NCBI GenBank assembly: GCA_037139735.1
Contig: JBAXFU010000102.1
Coordinates: 1 to 11,005, forward strand
Direction: 5' to 3'
DNA length: 11,005 nucleotides
From: UBA2402 sp037139735
GTDB taxonomy: Bacteria > Planctomycetota > Phycisphaerae > Phycisphaerales > UBA1924
The notes beneath the pieces are model-generated. The model ran no database searches, had not been told where the DNA came from, and saw only the letters and a program-made list of their open reading frames with translations. Shown in pieces: positions 6,776 through 11,005 of this stretch (the first letter of the stretch is position 1; each line of letters begins with the position of its first letter). A program made the translations under genes and the position numbers.

Positions 6776-6787
6776 TTCAACGTTGAA
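6776..6787. promoter_or_regulatory. Perfect 12-bp palindrome TTCAACGTTGAA, possible operator
   Basis: The sequence is fully self-complementary over twelve bases and sits just downstream of the predicted greA start point, where a bound repressor would block initiation. No regulator family is identifiable from the sequence. Confidence 0.35.
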
Positions 6788-6832
6788 CCGGGCCCTTGGG
6801 CTTGGTTCTTTTCTTCTGTCCAGCATCGTTCT

Positions 6833-6872
6833 TGATGCCAATGGCCCCCGCCTGATGCCGATGGCCCCCGCG
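6833..6872. repeat. Two-copy 20-bp tandem repeat in the greA leader
   Basis: TGATGCCAATGGCCCCCGCC (6833-6852) is followed directly by TGATGCCGATGGCCCCCGCG (6853-6872), with 18 of 20 positions identical. It lies about 120 bases before the greA start codon, inside the predicted leader. Each unit contains an ATG, but neither begins a convincing gene. Confidence 0.85.
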
Positions 6873-6992
6873 GCTGCTCCGCCCTCTCCCCAACGCCCTC
6901 TGCGGCCGCCGGGCGAACGGCCCCCATTCTGCGACGTACTGCCACCCACGGGGAACCACTCCCCTTCGTGCGACCTTTCGGGAGACGTGCCC

Positions 6993-7463
6993 ATGGAACT
7001 CCTCACCGCCGCTGAAAAGGCCGGCATCGAAGCCCGCCTCAAGGCCCTCATCGACAACCGCCCCACCATCGCCACCCGCATCGCGGAGGCCCGCGCCATG
7101 GGCGACCTCAAGGAAAACGGCGACTACCACGCCGCCCGTGAACAGCAAGGCATCGAAGAGGCCGAAATCCGCCGCCTCGAGGAACGCCTCCGCAACGTCA
7201 GCGTCATCGACGAGAAGATCGGCAAGGCCCTCCAAGGCGTCGTCTTCATCGGCTGCACCGTCAAGCTCCGCGAAGTGGGCAGCGGCGACGAAGACCTCTA
7301 CAAACTCGTCGGCGAAGCCTCCGGCGACCTCTCCTCCGATGTCGTCGAAGTCACCGCCAGCAGCCCCATGGGCGAGGCCCTCCTCAAGTCCAAGATCGGC
7401 GAGGAGATCCGCGTCAACGCCCCACGCGGCGTCAAGCGCTTCCTCATCGTCGAAATCCTCTGA
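6993..7463 (+). CDS. greA: Transcription elongation factor GreA
   Basis: The product is 156 residues from ATG 6993, with GGGAG eight bases upstream; the usual GreA length is about 158. GreA inserts a coiled coil into the RNA polymerase secondary channel and stimulates cleavage of backtracked transcripts. The N-terminal coiled coil (about 1-74) carries the diagnostic tip GDLKENGDYHAAREQQG (37-53); D38 and E41 match the catalytic acidic pair D41 and E44 of E. coli. The C-terminal FKBP-like domain covers about 78-156, with SPMGEALLKSKIGEEI and the closing RFLIVEIL strand. Only nine bases separate its stop from the transporter start, so the two are probably co-transcribed. It faces rho across a shared intergenic region. 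Nothing is missing, and identity is secure. Confidence 0.95.
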   Translation: MELLTAAEKAGIEARLKALIDNRPTIATRIAEARAMGDLKENGDYHAAREQQGIEEAEIRRLEERLRNVSVIDEKIGKALQGVVFIGCTVKLREVGSGDEDLYKLVGEASGDLSSDVVEVTASSPMGEALLKSKIGEEIRVNAPRGVKRFLIVEIL

Positions 7464-7472
7464 CGCCCCCCC

Positions 7473-8942
7473 ATGGCCGCCGGCTCCTCCCTGCGACCCG
7501 TCCCCCTCGCCATCGGCCTGGTCGCGGCGGTCGTCGCATGGTTCCTCCTCCCCGTCGACCCCGCCGCCGCCCCCGGCACCCTCTCCCCCCAAGGCCACGC
7601 CGTCGCCTGCGTCGGCATCGCCATGGCCATCTGGTGGATGACCGAGGCCCTCCCCATCGAAGTCACCGGCCTCGTCCCCCTCGCCGCCTTCCCCCTCCTC
7701 GGCGCCACCACCATCGACCAGGCCGCCGCCCCCTACGCCGATCGCATCATCTTCCTCTTCCTCGGCGGCATGCTCCTGGGCCAAGCCATGGAGTCCTGGG
7801 GCCTCCACCGCCGCTTCGCCCTCCGCACCATCATCCTCCTGGGCTCCACGCCCACCCGCCTCGTCGGCGCTTTCCTGCTCGCCACCGCCGCCATCAGCAT
7901 GTTCGTCTCCAACACCGCCGCGACCATCATGATGCTGCCCATCGGCTCCAGCGTCGCCCGTTGGATCCGCGGCCACCTCGCCGGCGACGACGCCCCCTCG
8001 CGACACTGCCGCGAACTCATCGGCCCCGCCATCGTCCTCGCCATCGCCTTCGGGGCCAGCATCGGCGGCGTCGGCACCGTCATCGGCACCCCCCCCATCG
8101 CCCAATACGCCGCCTTCATGAAGACCATCTCCCACGAAGTCTCCTTCGTCGAGTGGTTGCGGGTGGGCGTCCCGACCCTGCTCATCGTCCTGCCCATCAC
8201 GTGGTTCGTGCTGACCCGAGTCGTCTTTCGCTTCAAGATCCGCTCCATCCCCGGCGTGCAGGATCACATCCGCGACGACCTCGCGGCACTCGGTCCCATG
8301 CGCCAAGGCGAAGCCCTCGTGCTGCTCGTCTTCGCCTCCGCCGCCGTCTGCTGGGTCCTCAGCCGCCAACTCAAGGTCGATGACACCGTCATCGCCATCG
8401 CCGCCGCCATCCTCCTCTTCGTCCTCGGCGCTCGCAACGACGATGGCACCCGCCGCCCCCTGCTGACCTGGCCCGAGGCCGAACAAGTTCCCTGGGGCAT
8501 CCTCCTCCTCTTCGGCGGCGGACTCTCCCTCGCCGCCGCCATCAAGTCCGCCGGCGTCGACCTCTTCATCGCCCATGCCGCCGACGGCCTCGCGCAAGCC
8601 CCGCTGCTGCCACTGCTTTGGATCATCGCCCTCGTGACCATCCTCCTCACCGAGTTCACCAGCAACACCGCGCTGGTCGCCGCCGGCCTGCCCGTCGGCG
8701 CCGCCATCGCCGCCCGACTCGACGTCCCCCCCGCCGCCATCCTCGTCACCATCACCCTCACCGCCAGCCTGGGCTTCATGCTCCCCGCCGGCACCGCCCC
8801 CAACGCCCTGGTCTTCGCCAGCGGCCAAGTCACCATGCGACAGATGATGCGGGCAGGATTCCTGCTCGACCTCGCCTGTGCCGCCCTCATCCCGCCCTTG
8901 GTCGTCCTGCTCCTCAAGGCCGGGTTGCTCCCCGGCACCTGA
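7473..8942 (+). CDS. DASS-family (SLC13/CitT-like) anion:sodium symporter
   Basis: This 489-residue membrane protein has about a dozen hydrophobic segments spread from residue 10 to 483. Proteins of the divalent anion:Na+ symporter family import di- or tricarboxylates, or sulfate, using the sodium gradient. Both halves carry the family's Ser-Asn-Thr hairpin motif: MFVSNTAATIMMLPIGSS (143-160) and TEFTSNTALVAAGLP (393-407), which in VcINDY bind Na+ and the carboxylate. Also seen are IWWMTEALPIEVTGLVPL (53-70), GASIGGVGTVIGTPP (194-208) and the closing family signature LPAGTAPNALVFASG (437-451). Substrate cannot be told from sequence alone. The ATG at 7473 is nine bases after the greA stop, with a C-rich tract and no SD, so translation may depend on coupling or an SD-independent route. 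rpiB follows after 35 bases. Confidence 0.88.
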   Translation: MAAGSSLRPVPLAIGLVAAVVAWFLLPVDPAAAPGTLSPQGHAVACVGIAMAIWWMTEALPIEVTGLVPLAAFPLLGATTIDQAAAPYADRIIFLFLGGMLLGQAMESWGLHRRFALRTIILLGSTPTRLVGAFLLATAAISMFVSNTAATIMMLPIGSSVARWIRGHLAGDDAPSRHCRELIGPAIVLAIAFGASIGGVGTVIGTPPIAQYAAFMKTISHEVSFVEWLRVGVPTLLIVLPITWFVLTRVVFRFKIRSIPGVQDHIRDDLAALGPMRQGEALVLLVFASAAVCWVLSRQLKVDDTVIAIAAAILLFVLGARNDDGTRRPLLTWPEAEQVPWGILLLFGGGLSLAAAIKSAGVDLFIAHAADGLAQAPLLPLLWIIALVTILLTEFTSNTALVAAGLPVGAAIAARLDVPPAAILVTITLTASLGFMLPAGTAPNALVFASGQVTMRQMMRAGFLLDLACAALIPPLVVLLLKAGLLPGT

Positions 8943-8977
8943 CCCCGCGAACCACCGGCCCCCTACCGTTGGTCGCC

Positions 8978-9445
8978 ATGCGCATCGCCCTCAGCTCCGA
9001 CCACCGCGGCACCTCGGCCATTCGCCAACTGCAGGAAAAGCTCCGCAGGGAAGGTCACGACGCCTTCCTCGTCGGCGACTGCTCCGGCAATGTCGCCTGC
9101 GACTACCCCGAACGCGCGTACGAGGTCGGCAACATGGTCGCCGGCAAGTCCGCCGATCTGGGAATCCTCATCTGCGGCACCGGCATCGGCATGTCCATCG
9201 CCGCCAACAAGGTCCACGGCGTTCGTGCCGCCGTCTGCCACGATGAACTCACCGCCCAACTCGCCCGAAGCCACAACGACGCCAATGTCCTCTGCCTCTC
9301 CGCCGACCTGCTCGGACAACGACTGATCGAGAAGATCTCCGAATCGTGGATCGCCGCCACCTTCGAAGGGGGACGCCACGCTCGCCGCATCCGCAAGATC
9401 GCGGCCATGGAGAGCGGCAAGGACCCCGCCACGGTCGCCGACTGA
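8978..9445 (+). CDS. rpiB: Ribose-5-phosphate isomerase B (RpiB/LacAB family)
   Basis: The 155-residue enzyme interconverts ribose 5-phosphate and ribulose 5-phosphate in the non-oxidative pentose phosphate pathway. The diagnostic pieces are present in order: SSDHRG (6-11), DYP (42-44), GILICGTGIGMSIAANK (62-78) with catalytic-base candidate C66, the HND motif with H99, and the phosphate-binding EGGRHARR with R133 and R137; positions match E. coli RpiB closely. Close relatives include allose-6-phosphate isomerases, so a different aldose phosphate is possible. The start ATG 8978 has no SD. A TACCGT (8964-8969, TAnnnT type) ends eight bases before it, which would fit a leaderless or very short-leader transcript, but no -35 is visible; read-through from the transporter gene is equally likely. 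Confidence 0.92.
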   Translation: MRIALSSDHRGTSAIRQLQEKLRREGHDAFLVGDCSGNVACDYPERAYEVGNMVAGKSADLGILICGTGIGMSIAANKVHGVRAAVCHDELTAQLARSHNDANVLCLSADLLGQRLIEKISESWIAATFEGGRHARRIRKIAAMESGKDPATVAD

Positions 9446-9611
9446 CGCCCCGCCTGCGATGTGCCGCGGGCTTCCAAGGTCAACTCAAGCGCGACGCGCC
9501 TTTCGTACGATGCTCGCTCCGCGACCATCCACCGGATCCCACCGGTCCGGGGCATGCGGACGCCCGCGACCATCGTCGCCATGAACGTCGCCATTCACGC
9601 CAGCACTCGCC

Positions 9612-10763
9612 ATGAACACACCCGCGACCAAGCCCCTTCGCATCACTATCGCCGCGGGTCCGTTCTTTCCCACGCCGCCCACCCCGACGGGCGCGGTGCA
9701 GCTGGCCTGGTACCACCTCGCGCTGCGGTTCGCCCGCCGCGGCCACCACGTCGAGGTCGTCGCCGTTCGCCATGAAGGACAACCCGCCGAGGAAACCGTC
9801 GAGGGCGTCCACATCGTCCGCCGACTCTCGATGAAGCAGGGCCGCAACATCTGGATCGATCTGGCCAAGGACCTGGTGGCGTGCCTTCTGACGGTCAGCC
9901 TGCTTCCCAAGGCCGACGTCGTCGTCACCAACTCCTTCTGGATGCCCCTGGTGGCCCGCCTCCGCGGCCGCTCCATCGGCAAGATCTATGTCAGCATCGG
10001 CCGCTTCCCCAAGGGCCAGATCAAGCTCTACCGCTCGAGCCACCGCCTGCACGCCGTCAGCAAGGCCATCGAGGAATCCATCCTCGCCGAAGATCCAACA
10101 TCGGGACCGAGGATCCGCATCCTCCCGTATCCCATCGCCACCGAAGTCTTCCAGCCGCCAGCCTCGCCGCGGGCCTCCACGGGCGAACGCACGATCCTGT
10201 ACACGGGTCGCATCCATCCCGAGAAAGGCGTCCACCTGCTCGTCGAGGCTTTCGCCTCGCTGCGGACCACGCGGCCGTGGCTCAAGCTGCGGCTCGTGGG
10301 ACCGTCGGCCATCACCGAAGGCGGCGGCGGCGAGCCCTATCTCGCGCGACTCAAGGGATTGATCGGCGAGCTTCCGGTCGAAATCATGCCGCCGATCTAC
10401 GGACGACAAGCCCTTGCCGCCGAGTTGCACGCGGCACACTTCTACTGCTATCCCTCCCTCGCCGAGCGAGGCGAGAGTTTCGGCGTCGCGCCGCTGGAGG
10501 CGATGGCGACGGGCCTGCCCGTCGTGGTGTCGAACCTCGCCTGCTTCCGCGACTTCGTGCGCCCCGGCGAGAACGGGCTGGTCTTCGACCACCGCGCATC
10601 GAACCCCGCCGAAAAACTTGGCCAGGAGTTGGCCCGCCTCATCGACGACCCCGCGCTCGCGGCCCGCATGGGCGACGCCGGCGCATCGACGGCGACGGCC
10701 TTCGGCTACGAACAGGTCGCCGATGCCTACCTCGCCGACTTCCGCGACCTCGTCGGTACATGA
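9612..10763 (+). CDS. Glycosyltransferase, GT-B fold, family-4-like
   Basis: The 383-residue protein transfers a sugar from an activated donor to an unknown acceptor, probably a lipid- or polysaccharide-linked intermediate at the inner face of the membrane. The N-terminal Rossmann half (about 8-180) opens ITIAAGPFFPTPPTPTGAVQ, with the acceptor-side loop and HLALRFARRGHHVEVV (35-50). The C-terminal donor half has ILYTGRIHPEKGVHLLVEAF (195-214) with R200 and K205 in the positions that bind the donor phosphates. The EX7E motif sits at E288-x7-E296 in AERGESFGVAPLEAMATGLPVVVS. ATG 9612 has no SD; the 166-base gap after rpiB contains TACGAT (9506-9511) as a lone weak -10 candidate, so it may have its own promoter. 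The donor sugar cannot be read from sequence. A family-5 or mannosyltransferase subtype is possible. Confidence 0.9.
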   Translation: MNTPATKPLRITIAAGPFFPTPPTPTGAVQLAWYHLALRFARRGHHVEVVAVRHEGQPAEETVEGVHIVRRLSMKQGRNIWIDLAKDLVACLLTVSLLPKADVVVTNSFWMPLVARLRGRSIGKIYVSIGRFPKGQIKLYRSSHRLHAVSKAIEESILAEDPTSGPRIRILPYPIATEVFQPPASPRASTGERTILYTGRIHPEKGVHLLVEAFASLRTTRPWLKLRLVGPSAITEGGGGEPYLARLKGLIGELPVEIMPPIYGRQALAAELHAAHFYCYPSLAERGESFGVAPLEAMATGLPVVVSNLACFRDFVRPGENGLVFDHRASNPAEKLGQELARLIDDPALAARMGDAGASTATAFGYEQVADAYLADFRDLVGT

Positions 10764-10948
10764 CACACAACGCGCGATCCGTCACGCCGATCCGCGATGC
10801 GAACACGCCCGATCGCGCATCACCTCCGAATCGCCCAATCACCCCTCCCCCGCCCGCAGGGCGCACCAGTCATAACCGTGGGCGCAGCGAGTCTTCGAGC
10901 AAGCCCCCGGCGGACGCCAAACGCGCGGCGGAGCCAGACGCGCCATGA
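10760..10948 (+). CDS. Doubtful 62-codon Pro/Arg-rich ORF coupled to the glycosyltransferase
   Basis: ATG 10760 overlaps the glycosyltransferase stop in an ATGA junction, and the frame runs 62 codons to TGA 10948. The product would be disordered: PPNRPITPPPPAGRT in the middle and SKPPADAKRAAEPDAP at the end. The last 16 codons plus stop lie inside the 108-bp repeat, whose left copy has the same frame and stop with one conservative change and one silent change. No known family is recognised. It may be a chance open frame in GC-rich DNA. Confidence 0.25.
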   Translation: MTHNARSVTPIRDANTPDRASPPNRPITPPPPAGRTSHNRGRSESSSKPPADAKRAAEPDAP

Positions 10949-11005
10949 CATCGCCGCGCCAAACACGATCGACGCGGCGCATCCATGGCATTCACCACCA
11001 CGTGA
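10898..11005. repeat. Right copy of the 108-bp flanking direct repeat
   Basis: This copy is in the same orientation as 1-108 and 97 of 108 positions are identical with no gaps, including CATTCACCACCACGTGA at the far end. It ends flush with the window, so its true right boundary is unseen. It is 3' of the glycosyltransferase gene. The bases before it (10860-10897, including CAGTCATAACCGTGGGC) could belong to the repeat too, but the left window edge hides the equivalent stretch. Bases 10949-11005 hold no gene. Confidence 0.8.

Larger units (their letters stand above)
6348..6992. other. 645-bp divergent non-coding region between rho and greA
   Basis: No gene is supported here. The rho frame is open up to 6746, but the translation is Arg/Cys/Ser-rich and matches nothing, and rho has a good start at 6347. 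The greA frame is open from TTG 6783, but its translation is low-complexity and greA has a good SD and ATG at 6993. The region holds a candidate promoter for each gene, a perfect palindrome at 6776-6787 and a 20-bp tandem repeat at 6833-6872. It leaves leaders of roughly 310 nt for rho and 220 nt for greA, both long enough for attenuation control. I recognised no riboswitch or terminator. Confidence 0.7.

Noticed and set aside
6783..6992. 70-residue N-terminal extension of GreA from TTG 6783
   Set aside because: GreA from 6993 is of normal length with a good SD; the extension is Pro-rich, includes the 20-bp tandem repeat and overlaps the likely operator.
6777..8828. 683-codon Gly/Asp/Glu-rich frame on the minus strand opposite greA and the transporter
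   Set aside because: Low-complexity mirror of two securely identified genes; no start context or family match.
9486..9511. GCGCGACGCGC followed by TTT after rpiB as a terminator, and TACGAT as a glycosyltransferase promoter
   Set aside because: The stem is only four base pairs with a three-base T run, and the -10 hexamer has no recognisable -35 at 16-18 bases; both were kept only as remarks.
1..11005. Terminal repeats as the overlap of a circular contig or a prophage or integrated element
   Set aside because: The copies differ at 11 of 108 positions, so they are not a trivial assembly overlap, and the interior holds core genes with no integrase, transposase or phage gene.

Overview
This is a GC-rich stretch of bacterial chromosome. 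It carries eight recognisable complete genes and one doubtful small ORF. Gene content is core: rho, greA, rpiB and an LpoB-type envelope operon. Three features point to Planctomycetota, possibly a Phycisphaerae-like lineage: the high GC content, the Gly/Arg/His/Gln-rich Rho N-terminus, and genes that start without a visible Shine-Dalgarno sequence. That placement is inference, because no rRNA or marker-gene comparison is possible here.

Layout. Positions 1-201 are non-coding and begin with one copy of a 108-bp repeat. Positions 202-4875 hold a tightly packed leftward operon, read in the order 4875 to 202: a large exported CsgG/LpoB-like protein with a PEGA-like domain, a COG3014-type lipoprotein, a YcfL-type lipoprotein and an LpoB-type lipoprotein. 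The first two junctions overlap by 4 bp (TTGA and ATGA), so translation is probably coupled. Positions 5082-6347 encode Rho, also leftward. A 645-bp non-coding gap (6348-6992) separates rho from a rightward run of greA, a DASS-family (SLC13-like) transporter, rpiB and a family-4-like glycosyltransferase (6993-10763). A doubtful 62-codon ORF overlaps the glycosyltransferase stop codon, and its 3' end lies inside the second copy of the 108-bp repeat, which runs to the window end.

How it fits together. The leftward operon probably makes an envelope assembly. LpoB and YcfL are neighbours in Escherichia coli, where LpoB activates the peptidoglycan synthase PBP1B; here a COG3014 protein and a CsgG-like protein accompany them. 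Rho (termination) and GreA (elongation rescue) are divergently arranged across the central gap, which holds one good and one weaker sigma70-like promoter, a perfect 12-bp palindrome and a 20-bp tandem repeat.

Most notable observations: (a) Rho appears to lack the canonical N-terminal RNA-binding OB fold, which is replaced by an RG-rich and GGHQ-repeat region, and it has an insertion of about 37 residues in the ATPase core; (b) a 15-bp tandem repeat places three in-frame TTG start candidates at an operon junction; (c) a gapless 108-bp direct repeat, 97/108 identical, lies at both window ends, and both copies share the same frame and stop codon. I found no CRISPR array, tRNA, rRNA, transposase or defence system.
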